DNA of 64,000 nt from Janthinobacterium rivuli (GTDB lineage: Bacteria; Pseudomonadota; Gammaproteobacteria; Burkholderiales; Burkholderiaceae_D): assembly GCF_029690045.1 (NCBI RefSeq), contig NZ_CP121464.1, positions 2,914,001-2,978,000 on the forward strand, written 5' to 3'. Within the stretch, counting starts at the first letter, position 1. Every line of letters begins with the position of its first letter. The notes below the pieces were generated by a model that was given only the letters and a program-made list of their open reading frames with translations, was not told where the DNA came from and did not search any database. The position numbers and the translations under genes were made by a program. Shown here in pieces: positions 9,041-16,418 of this stretch.

Positions 9041-9802
9041 ATGATTTACTTTGAGAACTATTCCGTGATGTGGAACAAGGCGCAATGTCGTCACCTACTG
9101 TTGCCAAGCCTATTTTTACTGACCAGCCTATATAGTAGTGCAGGACGCGCAGAATTGCCAGCCGACAATATATTTTCGCGTGTGGAACAATTGGCGCGGG
9201 AGCAATTAACACGGCAAGCAGCCGCGGCGGGGCTGCTGGAACCGCAGTTCCAGGTGACCGTGGTAAAAAGCACGCGCCCCGTGCCGGCGTGCGCGGCGCC
9301 CGTCGCGCTGGAAACGGCGGACAGCCGTTCGGCGCAGCGCATGCGCTTTGTGGCGGTGTGTCCTGGAAGCAACGGTTGGCGCTATGAAATGCTGGCGCGC
9401 GGCAGCATCACGGCCCAGGTGGCCGTCACCACCGTCCCCGTGACGGCGAATACGCCGTTGCAAGCGGGCGATGTGACCCTGGCGCGGCGCGACGTGACGA
9501 TGGTGCCTGACAGTATTGCTTCCCTGCCCGGCGCCGTCGGTCTGTCGAGTAGGCGCAGCTTGCGTGCCGGCGAAGTGTTGCGAGAGGGACAACTGGCGTC
9601 GCCCGTGTTGATCAAGCGGGGCAGTGCGGTGAATATCGTGGCGCGCAAGGAGCAGGTGGAAGTGAGCATGGCCGGCGAAGCGATGGATCCGGGCGCGCTG
9701 GGCGAGGTGATTCGCGTGCGCAACGCCACCAGCGGCACGGTGATACGTGCCAGGGTGGTCGATGCGGGCGTCGTGGAACCGGCCGATATTCCCGGCCGTT
9801 AA
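9041..9802 (+). CDS. flgA: P-ring assembly chaperone FlgA
   Basis: A 253-residue secreted protein. An N-terminal signal peptide (hydrophobic LLLPSLFLLTSLYSS, cleavage likely after AGRA, about residue 37) is followed by an SAF domain. The end GSAVNIVARKEQVEVSMAGEAMDPGALGEVIRVRN...VIRARVVDAG is typical of FlgA. FlgA is a periplasmic chaperone for P-ring formation by FlgI. The ATG at 9041 has an AAGG site 6 bp upstream; an internal ATG at 9068 is less well placed. It is divergent from flgB and convergent with the glucosaminidase gene, with only 6 bp between the stops. Confidence 0.93.
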   Translation: MIYFENYSVMWNKAQCRHLLLPSLFLLTSLYSSAGRAELPADNIFSRVEQLAREQLTRQAAAAGLLEPQFQVTVVKSTRPVPACAAPVALETADSRSAQRMRFVAVCPGSNGWRYEMLARGSITAQVAVTTVPVTANTPLQAGDVTLARRDVTMVPDSIASLPGAVGLSSRRSLRAGEVLREGQLASPVLIKRGSAVNIVARKEQVEVSMAGEAMDPGALGEVIRVRNATSGTVIRARVVDAGVVEPADIPGR

Positions 9803-9808
9803 GGAGTA

Positions 9809-10561
9809 TCAGTCTGCGGCGGCCGTGCGCTGCAGACGTGTCGCCAGCTGCGTCAGCTTGGCGGCGTAGTTGGGATCGGTGGCGTAGCCGCCACGGGCCA
9901 GGCCTTGCGCGAACGCGCCCGCGTCGGCACCCGTGTTCAGGGCGGCGCGGTAGCGCGGGTTGTCGAGCAATACCTGCGCATAGTCGCGGAAGGCGCTGGC
10001 CTGGTCCGGGTAGCTGCGGAAACGCTCGGTTTTTTTCAGGGCCGTGCCGCTGCCCGCCTCGTATTCGGTGGTGACATTGCTGGCCACGTCGCCCTGCCAT
10101 TTGCCGCCGGCCTTGATGCCGAACAGATTATTCGTGTCCGCACCCGTGCCCTGGCGCAGCGGACGCTGGCCCCAGCCCGATTCCAGCGCCGCGTGGGCGG
10201 CGACGATTTCCGGCGCCACGCCCAGGCGGGCGCCCGTTTCTTGCGTCCATGGCTTGATCGAGGCGAGGAATTGCTGCTGCGTTTCGCCGATCTCGCCGCC
10301 CTGGCTGATGCTGCCCAGCACATTGACGGGCTGGCTTTGCTCCAGGTAGGCGCGGCCTTGCGGGTTCAGGCTGGTGGCGTTGCCGCCGCCCTGTTCGATG
10401 AAGCGGGCCACTTCGCCCTGTACTTGCCGGAACACGCTGCTGAAGTTGCCGCTGGAGCCCGTGGCGTCGGTGGCGCGCATATTGCTTTGCACGGCGGATG
10501 TGGCTGCCGTCGATGGCGTTGCCGCCGTGGCGCGGGTGGTCAGGAAATCAGCCTGGCGCAT
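9809..10561 (-). CDS. flgJ: Flagellar glucosaminidase: detached FlgJ C-terminal domain
   Basis: A 250-residue protein whose C-terminal 155 residues are a GH73 N-acetylglucosaminidase as in FlgJ. They include EIVAAHAALESGWGQRP with the catalytic glutamate of ALESGWG, NNLFGIKA, and DQASAFRDYAQVLLDNPRY. The first ~100 residues are Ser/Ala/Thr-rich and show no rod-binding domain. It presumably cuts peptidoglycan so the rod can pass. The rod-cap part is a separate gene at 2428-2820. The ATG at 10561 has a strong GAGGAAG site 7 bp upstream and overlaps flgN by 14 bp; an ATG at 10579 lacks one. No signal peptide is visible, as expected for export by the flagellar apparatus. Confidence 0.88.
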   Translation of the reverse strand: MRQADFLTTRATAATPSTAATSAVQSNMRATDATGSSGNFSSVFRQVQGEVARFIEQGGGNATSLNPQGRAYLEQSQPVNVLGSISQGGEIGETQQQFLASIKPWTQETGARLGVAPEIVAAHAALESGWGQRPLRQGTGADTNNLFGIKAGGKWQGDVASNVTTEYEAGSGTALKKTERFRSYPDQASAFRDYAQVLLDNPRYRAALNTGADAGAFAQGLARGGYATDPNYAAKLTQLATRLQRTAAAD

Positions 10562-10988
10562 AGGTATCTTCCTCGCCATGCAGCACGCGCTGCATGATGC
10601 TGTACTGCTCTGTTAATAAATCGCTGTTGCGGGCGTTCAGGCGCTTGCATTCAAGCACCATCTGCTCGAGCGCGGCCCAGTCGCGCTCGGCGGTGGTGCG
10701 CGCGCTTTCTTGCAACAACGCAAACAATTGTGGCATATCGCCTTGCGGCCCCAGCAGGGCAGTGACGAGGCTGACCCGCTGGCGGCGGCGCGCATCGAGC
10801 GGCTCGACGGCGGCGATGACCTGGTCGGCCAGTGCCGTCAGCTGCGCGCTCTGGTGGTGCAGGGTGGCCTGGAATTGCTCTTCCAATAAGGTGTGCAGGG
10901 CGGCATAGCCGGCGCGGTCGTCCGCCATGCCTTGCAGTACGCGGCGCATGGCTTCCTGGCGCGTGATGCCCTTGCGTGGCGCGGTCAC
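10548..10988 (-). CDS. flgN: FlgN-like flagellar export chaperone
   Basis: A 146-residue, mostly helical protein. LHTLLEEQFQATLHHQSAQLTALADQVIAAVEPLDARRRQR resembles the FlgN family (LLEEE..AL...D...L...V..K..L...L). FlgN escorts FlgK and FlgL to the export apparatus. It follows flgM with a 4-bp overlap (GTGA) and so uses a GTG start at 10988. The flgM-flgN pairing supports the call more than the sequence does. Confidence 0.8.
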   Translation of the reverse strand: MTAPRKGITRQEAMRRVLQGMADDRAGYAALHTLLEEQFQATLHHQSAQLTALADQVIAAVEPLDARRRQRVSLVTALLGPQGDMPQLFALLQESARTTAERDWAALEQMVLECKRLNARNSDLLTEQYSIMQRVLHGEEDTYAPG

Positions 10989-11275
10989 GATTCGCCGCCG
11001 TGGAAACGCTGGATCAGGCCTGCCAGTTTCGACGGATCGAACGGCAATTCACCCTTGGCCAGCGCATCGCGCAGCATGGCCACGCGCTCATGGTCGATCT
11101 CGGGCATGGCGCGCAGGGCGGCCATGGCCGGTTGCAGCACGGCCGATTGCAGTTCCGCCCCGGCCGAGGAGCCGCCCATGGCGCCAGCGGCGCCCGCGTT
11201 CTCGGCGATCGCCTCGGCTGGCGCGACGGCGCTGCTGCGTACGGCAGCGCCGGTATTGCCGGAGGAGATTTTCAT
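10985..11275 (-). CDS. flgM: Anti-sigma-28 factor FlgM
   Basis: A 96-residue protein beginning MKISSGNTGAA. Its C-terminal half reads MPEIDHERVAMLRDALAKGELPFDPSKLAGLIQRFHGGES, the sigma-28-binding region of FlgM (..D..RV..lr.ai..G.y.vd...lA..ll). FlgM holds FliA inactive until the hook is complete and FlgM is exported. The ATG at 11275 has a GGGA site about 7 bp upstream. ATGs at 11302-11308 would give an MSMQIKGKGQR extension and are less likely. It lies 16 bp after motB and couples to flgN. Confidence 0.9.
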   Translation of the reverse strand: MKISSGNTGAAVRSSAVAPAEAIAENAGAAGAMGGSSAGAELQSAVLQPAMAALRAMPEIDHERVAMLRDALAKGELPFDPSKLAGLIQRFHGGES

Positions 11276-11291
11276 ACGTTGTCCCTTGCCC

Positions 11292-12296
11292 TTAATTTGC
11301 ATGCTCATCCCGCTCCTTCTTGGCGGGCAGGCCCAGTTTCTCGCGCAGGCGCTGCAAGGTGCCCGAGTCCGGTTCGCCCACTTGCAACTCTTCGCCCTGC
11401 GCCTTTTGTCCGGCCATGCCGAACATGGCGGCGATGCTGTCAGCCTGGCCACGCGTCAATATTAACAGTTCGATGCGGCGGTTGATGCCGGCGCTGGCAT
11501 TTTTCACGTCCAGCGGCGCGCGGTCGGCCATGCCGACTACTTGCAGCACGCTGTCAGGACTCATGCTGCCGATCAACAATTGCGCGCGCGCCGACATGGC
11601 GCGGTTGGCCGACAGGGTCCAGTTCGAAAAGCCTTCATAGCCGGTATTGGCGTATTGCATCGAATCGGTGTGGCCGACGATCAGCATCTGGTTTTCCATC
11701 TGGGCAAACACGGGGCCCATCTGGCGCAGCAGCTTGCGGAAACGGTCGGTCGGCACGGCGCTGCCGCGCACGAACATGCCTTGCTTGTCCGTATCGTGCA
11801 GCATGACGCGCAAGCCGTACGGCGTGATCACCGACTGCAGGTTGCTCTTCAATCCCGCTTCGTCGCTGAGCTTGTCGAGCGCGCGCGACAGGGACAGCAA
11901 GTCTTCCGGCGACTGGTAGCTGACCTTGGTCTGATTCGGCGGGGCGGAGCCAGCCTTGCCATCCTGCATCTGCTTGCCTTCCGTGCGCGTGTCGCCCGTG
12001 CCCTTGCGGGGCATGGGGAAGCGCTCGATCAGGCTGCCGCGCGGGCCGCCTTTCTGTTCCGGCATGACGCCCTGGCCTTCGCCCTGGCGGCTGCCTGCCG
12101 ACGCATCCATCATGATTTCCTTCATCGCCTGCTGCTCGCGCGCGGCCATCAGCCACAGCACGAGGAAGAGCGACAGCAGGGCCAGGCAAAAGTCGGCGAA
12201 CGCTACTTTCCAGGCGCCGCCATGGCCATCGTCGTCGTGCTTGCGTCCCGCACGCTTGATGATGGCCTGTTCATGTTTCTCATGCGGCTTTAGCAC
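11292..12296 (-). CDS. motB: Flagellar stator protein MotB (LafU-type)
   Basis: A 334-residue stator subunit. One transmembrane helix lies in WKVAFADFCLALLSLFLVLWLM, and the aspartate of FADF is the proton-binding residue equivalent to MotB D32. The C-terminal OmpA-like peptidoglycan-binding domain shows MLIVGHTDSMQY and LSANRAMSARAQLL. A GTG at 12296 has a GGGGAGG site 6 bp upstream, overlaps motA by 17 bp and aligns with the usual MotB start. ATGs at 12341 or 12353 would give overlaps of 62-74 bp and lack a good ribosome site. The residue chemistry indicates a proton-driven motor. Confidence 0.92.
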   Translation of the reverse strand: MLKPHEKHEQAIIKRAGRKHDDDGHGGAWKVAFADFCLALLSLFLVLWLMAAREQQAMKEIMMDASAGSRQGEGQGVMPEQKGGPRGSLIERFPMPRKGTGDTRTEGKQMQDGKAGSAPPNQTKVSYQSPEDLLSLSRALDKLSDEAGLKSNLQSVITPYGLRVMLHDTDKQGMFVRGSAVPTDRFRKLLRQMGPVFAQMENQMLIVGHTDSMQYANTGYEGFSNWTLSANRAMSARAQLLIGSMSPDSVLQVVGMADRAPLDVKNASAGINRRIELLILTRGQADSIAAMFGMAGQKAQGEELQVGEPDSGTLQRLREKLGLPAKKERDEHAN

Positions 12297-13194
12297 GGCG
12301 GCCTCCCCGGCCTTGGCCTTGCTCTTGTTCGGCGCCGCCATCTTCCAGCGCATTGATCCAGCTTTCCAGCTGGGCGAAGCTCGGCTTGATGTTCAGCTGC
12401 ACCAGACGGCGGCCCGCATCAATGGCCAGCAGGGGCGGCTTGCCCGCCACGTGCGTGACCAGCACGACCTTCACGCATTCCATGGTCGAGCCTTCCTCGC
12501 CCACCAATTGCTTCATCATGTTGCACATCGGATCGAGCACGCCGTAGCAAAAGAAGATGCCGATGAAGGTACCGACCATGGCGGCGCCCACTTTTTCCGA
12601 AATTTCCGCCGCATCGGCGCCGTCGGCCACGGAATTCATGGCCATCACGATGCCGAGAACGGCGGCCAGGATACCGAAACCGGGCATGGCTTCGGCGATC
12701 TTGTGCAAGGATTTCGACGGTTGCAGCAATTCGTCGTGGATGGCTTCCAGTTCCTGCTCCAGCACGCCTTCGAGTTCGTGCGCGTTGATCTTGCCCATCG
12801 CCATCAAGCGGAAGTTGTCGACGATGAAGGCCAGCAGCTTTGGCTCTTCCAGCACCAGCGGATAGCGCTGGAACAGGGCGCTTTCGCGCGGTGCCTCGAC
12901 GTGGGCGTCGAGCGCCTTCAGGCCGCCGGCGGCCGTTTGCAGCAGTTCATACATCAGCAGCAGCAACTGGCGCTGGAATTCCGAGCCTTGCTTCTTGTGC
13001 GTGACGATCTTGCGCATCTGGTGCAGCATTTCACCGAGTACATGCTTGGGGTTGCCCAGCACCAGCGCGCCGACGGCGGCGCCGATGATGATGATCAACT
13101 CGACCGGTTGCCAGATCGCGTGGACGGTGCCGCCCATCAGGGCGAAGCCTCCGAATACACACCCCATCACGATTAAGATACCGATAATTACCAT
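12280..13194 (-). CDS. motA: Flagellar stator protein MotA (LafT-type)
   Basis: A 304-residue inner-membrane protein with the MotA pattern of four helices. The N-terminus MVIIGILIVMGCVFGGFALMGG leads to IWQPVELIIIIGAAVGALVLGN. The MotA signature PGFGILAAVLGIVMAM lies near residue 195. With MotB it forms the proton-conducting stator. It ends in a basic tail GRGGRRAKAA that runs over the motB start. It lies directly downstream of fliA, as lafT follows lafS in lateral clusters. Confidence 0.96.
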   Translation of the reverse strand: MVIIGILIVMGCVFGGFALMGGTVHAIWQPVELIIIIGAAVGALVLGNPKHVLGEMLHQMRKIVTHKKQGSEFQRQLLLLMYELLQTAAGGLKALDAHVEAPRESALFQRYPLVLEEPKLLAFIVDNFRLMAMGKINAHELEGVLEQELEAIHDELLQPSKSLHKIAEAMPGFGILAAVLGIVMAMNSVADGADAAEISEKVGAAMVGTFIGIFFCYGVLDPMCNMMKQLVGEEGSTMECVKVVLVTHVAGKPPLLAIDAGRRLVQLNIKPSFAQLESWINALEDGGAEQEQGQGRGGRRAKAA

Positions 13195-13262
13195 GTCAAC
13201 TGCCTTTCTGCGTCATTGTGCTGCGTCAATTTGATGGGTGTTGCTGAAACTAGTGCTGAAAC

Positions 13263-14018
13263 TTATGCGTCTTGCAGCATGGCTCTCATCTTGCCCAGCG
13301 CCGTCTTGTTGAGCTGGCAGACGCGGGCGTCGCTCAGGTCCAGCACGGCGGCAATTTCTTTGTAGCTCAGTTCGAATTCGTAATACATCTGGATCACGCG
13401 CTGCTCGCGTTCGTCCAGCGTGCGCAGCGCCTGTTCCAGGCTGCGCCGCACCATCAATTGTTCTTCCGGGCTCGGGGCGCTGTCCGCTTGCCCCAGGCTT
13501 TCCTGCAGCACTTCGTCAAAACTGGCGATCAGCTCGGCGTTTTCCGCCAGCTGGTACTCCTGGAAGGCTTCCGGCGTCAGTTTCAGGGCGGCCATAATTT
13601 CCGCGTCCAGCGGCTCGCGCCCCAGGCGCCGGGTCAGGGCGCGCACGCTGTCGCGCAGGCGGTGGCTTTCCTGGCGCACGGCGCGCGGACGCCAGTCCTG
13701 GCGCCGCAGTTCATCGAGGATGGCGCCGCGGATGCGCAGGCTGGCATAGCTGCCGAACGACTGGTCCGGCACGCCGTAGCGGCGCAAGGCTTCGAGCAAG
13801 CCCATCAGGCCGATCTGTTCCATGTCGTCGCGGTCGATGGCGCCCGACACCTGCGAATTGAGCTGGCGCACGATGCGTTTCACCAGCGGGGAGTACGCCA
13901 CCAGATGTTGTTGCTCTTCAGCAACGCTGAGCACGGCCGCGCAAGCGCTGGCCGCGGCATATTCGCCGGCGCCATACGCTTCCTGGTATTGCTCTACATA
14001 GGCCAAGGGATCTCCCAC
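13263..14018 (-). CDS. fliA: Flagellar sigma factor FliA (sigma-28, LafS-type)
   Basis: A 251-residue group 3 sigma-70 family protein. Region 2 contains DRDDMEQIGLMGLLEALRRYG and FGSYASLRIRGAILDELRRQDWRPRAVR, typical of FliA. Region 4 reads LDEREQRVIQMYYEFELSYKEIAAVLDLSDARVCQL. It directs late flagellar transcription and is the likely reader of the GTCGYCT promoters listed here. The frame can start at a GTG (14018); a TTG at 14006 with GGGAG just upstream is an alternative giving MAYVEQYQ. Its place between fliL and motA is the lateral-type arrangement (lafF-lafS-lafT). Confidence 0.95.
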   Translation of the reverse strand: MGDPLAYVEQYQEAYGAGEYAAASACAAVLSVAEEQQHLVAYSPLVKRIVRQLNSQVSGAIDRDDMEQIGLMGLLEALRRYGVPDQSFGSYASLRIRGAILDELRRQDWRPRAVRQESHRLRDSVRALTRRLGREPLDAEIMAALKLTPEAFQEYQLAENAELIASFDEVLQESLGQADSAPSPEEQLMVRRSLEQALRTLDEREQRVIQMYYEFELSYKEIAAVLDLSDARVCQLNKTALGKMRAMLQDA

Positions 14019-14039
14019 TAGGTCGTCTGGCGTGTCGGC

Positions 14040-14513
14040 TTATTCAATGATCAGCTTGCCGACCATGACTTCGGTGAACGGCTTTTCCATCTGCTCGCGT
14101 TCATAGCTGACATTGAAGGCCTTGTTGATCTGCTCGGCAAATTGCTCCACCGTCATGGTCTGCGCCTTGTCCATCGGAAAGCTCGACAGGGTGCTGACGG
14201 CGATCGAGCGCATCAGCGGCAAGTGATCCTTGGTCAGCTTTTCCTTTTCCTCGGTGGTGGCGATCACCAGGTCGGCCGACAGGTAATGCGTTTCACCTTC
14301 GCCGGGGCCGCGGCGCAGCATCACGATGACCTTGTCCAGTGTGATGAATTTGCGCGCCTTCTTGCCTGTGGCGGGGGGCGGGGCTTTCGCTTCGGCCACC
14401 TCGGCATGGCCGGCAACCGGCTTGGCCAGATACCACATGGCGCCGCCAGCCGCGCCGGCGGCCAGGACGGCCACGGCGACAAAGCCGCCTATCAGTTTCA
14501 TTTTCATATTCAT
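14040..14513 (-). CDS. fliL: Flagellar basal body-associated protein FliL (LafF-type)
   Basis: A 157-residue protein with one N-terminal transmembrane helix (LIGGFVAVAVLAAGAAGGAMWYL), a Pro/Ala linker and a periplasmic FliL domain. The motif FITLDKVIVMLRRG followed by HYLSADLVIAT, and the end PFTEVMVGKLIIE, are typical. FliL supports stator function. Its start shares one base with the fliK stop (TGATG). In primary systems fliL precedes fliM; here it lies between fliK and fliA as in lateral clusters. Confidence 0.9.
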   Translation of the reverse strand: MNMKMKLIGGFVAVAVLAAGAAGGAMWYLAKPVAGHAEVAEAKAPPPATGKKARKFITLDKVIVMLRRGPGEGETHYLSADLVIATTEEKEKLTKDHLPLMRSIAVSTLSSFPMDKAQTMTVEQFAEQINKAFNVSYEREQMEKPFTEVMVGKLIIE

Positions 14514-15670
14514 CAGGCAGTTTCTCGCTCATGCATGGCGTAAGTGGTACCGGCTGTGCTGCCGTCGGACAGGGCGCGGCCCGGCTCGGCGTCGTCGTTC
14601 TGGCGGCCCGGTTGACGCTGGCCGCGCGCATCGCCTTCGGCAAATGCCTGGGCGGCCGGGCTGCGCGGGGTGGCGCTGATATTCACGGCCACGTCGGTGT
14701 ACTGGCGCTGCGCCAGGTCGCTGCGCATGTTTTCGCCGATGCCTTGCAACTGGCGCAACACTTCCGAGTTTGACGCGGTGACGTTCACCTGCAGCGCGCC
14801 GGCCGTGTGGCGGATGGAAATTTCAATGCGGCCCAGCATCGGCGGGTCGAGGCGGATCGTCGCGTGTTCGCTGTTGCGGCCGATCTGCGTCTGCAGGCGT
14901 TCGCCCAGCGCTTCGCGCAGCGGTTCCTGCCATTGCTGGGCAGGGCCGCTGAGCTTGATGGTATCGCCGGCCGGGGCTGGCGTAGCCGTATTGCCGACCG
15001 CGCCCGTCAGGCCCAGGTTGGGCGTGGCTGGCGCAGGCGTCGCGGCGCCACGTTCGCCATCGCGCGCGGCAGGGGCCGCTGCGGCGGTCACCGGAGCGGC
15101 TTGCTGCAGCAGCGATTCGAACGGCTGTGCCGGTGCATTGCCTTTGGCGGCGGTCGCCGGGATGGCCGCTGCCAGCGGTTCACGCGTATCGCGGCTTGCC
15201 GGCTGCGCCGCTCCCTGTGCGGTGAGGGTGATTGCCGCCGGATGCAGGCTGATGTTGAGTGCAGGGTTGGCTTGCGCCACATTCGCCTGCGCTTGTGTCT
15301 GCGTTTGTGTCTGCGCTTGTGTGGCGGCGCGTGCCTCGGCTGCGGCCGCGTCCGTTGGCGGCAGCAGCGCCACCGGCAAGCCGATGACGGGCGCGGCCAT
15401 GGCTGGCAGGCTGTTGTCGACCTGGCTGTCGCTGTCGCTATCCTTGGCGGGCGCGGGCGCGGGCGCTGGCGTGCCCGCATCGGCCGTTTCCACGGCGGTC
15501 ACGTCGAGCACCTGCGCAAACAGGGGCAGGGCGGAGGGCGCGGCACCAGTGCTGCCGTAGCCTGGCGTGCCGGGCAAGGCAGCGGCCTGTGCCGACGCTG
15601 GCGCCGGTGCGGATGCCGCAGTGGCGGCCGGTGCCGGAGCGGCCGGCGCCTTGTTGAAGTTCATGATCAT
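14513..15670 (-). CDS. fliK: Flagellar hook-length control protein FliK (LafE-type)
   Basis: A 385-residue protein. The first ~270 residues are Ala/Pro/Thr-rich and low in complexity, including a TQAQTQTQTQAQAN repeat encoded by an imperfect 12-bp tandem repeat near 15285-15325. The C-terminal Flg_hook domain reads HATIRLDPPMLGRIEISIRH, then VNVTASNSEVLRQLQGIGENMRSDL. FliK measures the hook and switches export specificity through FlhB. The ATG at 15670 overlaps the fliT stop (ATGA). An upstream in-frame ATG at 15721 would run through fliT and is rejected. Confidence 0.92.
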   Translation of the reverse strand: MIMNFNKAPAAPAPAATAASAPAPASAQAAALPGTPGYGSTGAAPSALPLFAQVLDVTAVETADAGTPAPAPAPAKDSDSDSQVDNSLPAMAAPVIGLPVALLPPTDAAAAEARAATQAQTQTQTQAQANVAQANPALNISLHPAAITLTAQGAAQPASRDTREPLAAAIPATAAKGNAPAQPFESLLQQAAPVTAAAAPAARDGERGAATPAPATPNLGLTGAVGNTATPAPAGDTIKLSGPAQQWQEPLREALGERLQTQIGRNSEHATIRLDPPMLGRIEISIRHTAGALQVNVTASNSEVLRQLQGIGENMRSDLAQRQYTDVAVNISATPRSPAAQAFAEGDARGQRQPGRQNDDAEPGRALSDGSTAGTTYAMHERETA

Positions 15671-15984
15671 GCTTGATTCCCGTCCGAGTCGTATTCGCCG
15701 AGCGCGGCGTAGGCGACCCAACCTTCCTTATTTGCCTGTAATGCACCGAGGTGTTGACCCAGGCGTTCTTTTTCCTCAGAGCAAATTTTAACCGCTTGCG
15801 CGTGAATTTTGCGCAATTGCAACAATTCTGTTTGTTCCAGCGCATTCCATGCGCCCCGTTCAGCCAGCAGCGGGATGTTTTTCGCCAGGCTGGCCGAGAG
15901 TTTTCCCATCGCTTCCCAGTCCGGCTGCGCGATCGCCGCGCTCAATTGCCGGCTCAGCTGCTGCAGCGCGGCGCGCCTAGGCAT
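15667..15984 (-). CDS. fliT: FliT-like flagellar export chaperone (LafD-type)
   Basis: A 105-residue helical protein with LQQLSRQLSAAIAQPDWEAMGKLSASLAKNIPLLAERGAW in its first half, resembling the FliT helices (l...l..Aa...DWe.l..ld......l..L). FliT binds the filament cap FliD. It overlaps fliS by 8 bp and fliK by 4 bp. The fliD-fliS-fliT order supports the call. Sequence similarity in this family is generally low. Confidence 0.8.
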   Translation of the reverse strand: MPRRAALQQLSRQLSAAIAQPDWEAMGKLSASLAKNIPLLAERGAWNALEQTELLQLRKIHAQAVKICSEEKERLGQHLGALQANKEGWVAYAALGEYDSDGNQA

Positions 15985-16366
15985 TGTTGGCCTGGACGCC
16001 CACCCAGCCGCGCTTGATGGTGGTCATCAAGGTCGTCACTTCATCAATCAGGGTCGGGTCGAGCTTGATGCCGGCCGTGTACAGGCGCGCCACGCAATAG
16101 TCGTACAGGCGGGCCAGGTTGACGACCACTTCGCCGCCATTGTCGAAATCGAGCGAGCTCGACAGGCCGTTGATGATCTGCGTGCATTTATCCAGGCTGA
16201 TGGCCTTTTGTTCGTAGCGTTTGCCCACGATATGCCCGCGCGCGCGCGCCAGTTCTTCCAGCAGGCCGTCCGTCAGCACCAGTACCAGCTCGACCGGTGT
16301 GGCGCGGGCGGTCTGGGCATCCAGGTTGACGGCGTGGTAGTTGCCGTAAGCTTCATTGTTTAACAT
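15977..16366 (-). CDS. fliS: Flagellin export chaperone FliS (LafC-type)
   Basis: A 129-residue FliS. It starts MLNNEAYGNYHAVNLDAQTARATPVELVLVLTDGLL in overall form, which matches the FliS signature (Y....v......p..lv.mLydg...). It continues KCTQIINGLSSSLDFDNGGEVVVNLARLYDYC. FliS binds the flagellin C-terminus in the cytoplasm and prevents early polymerisation. The ATG at 16366 is preceded by AGAAGA. A longer upstream frame would overlap fliD and is not used. Confidence 0.95.
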   Translation of the reverse strand: MLNNEAYGNYHAVNLDAQTARATPVELVLVLTDGLLEELARARGHIVGKRYEQKAISLDKCTQIINGLSSSLDFDNGGEVVVNLARLYDYCVARLYTAGIKLDPTLIDEVTTLMTTIKRGWVGVQANNA

Positions 16367-16418
16367 TATTATCTTCTCGCTATGTTTAACGTGGCGCGGC
16401 GCGGCAGGCACGCTCGCC

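Noticed and set aside
15285..15325. Short tandem repeat suspected to be a CRISPR-like or variable repeat
   Set aside because: It is an in-frame imperfect repeat coding TQ/AQ inside the low-complexity part of FliK; no spacers are present.
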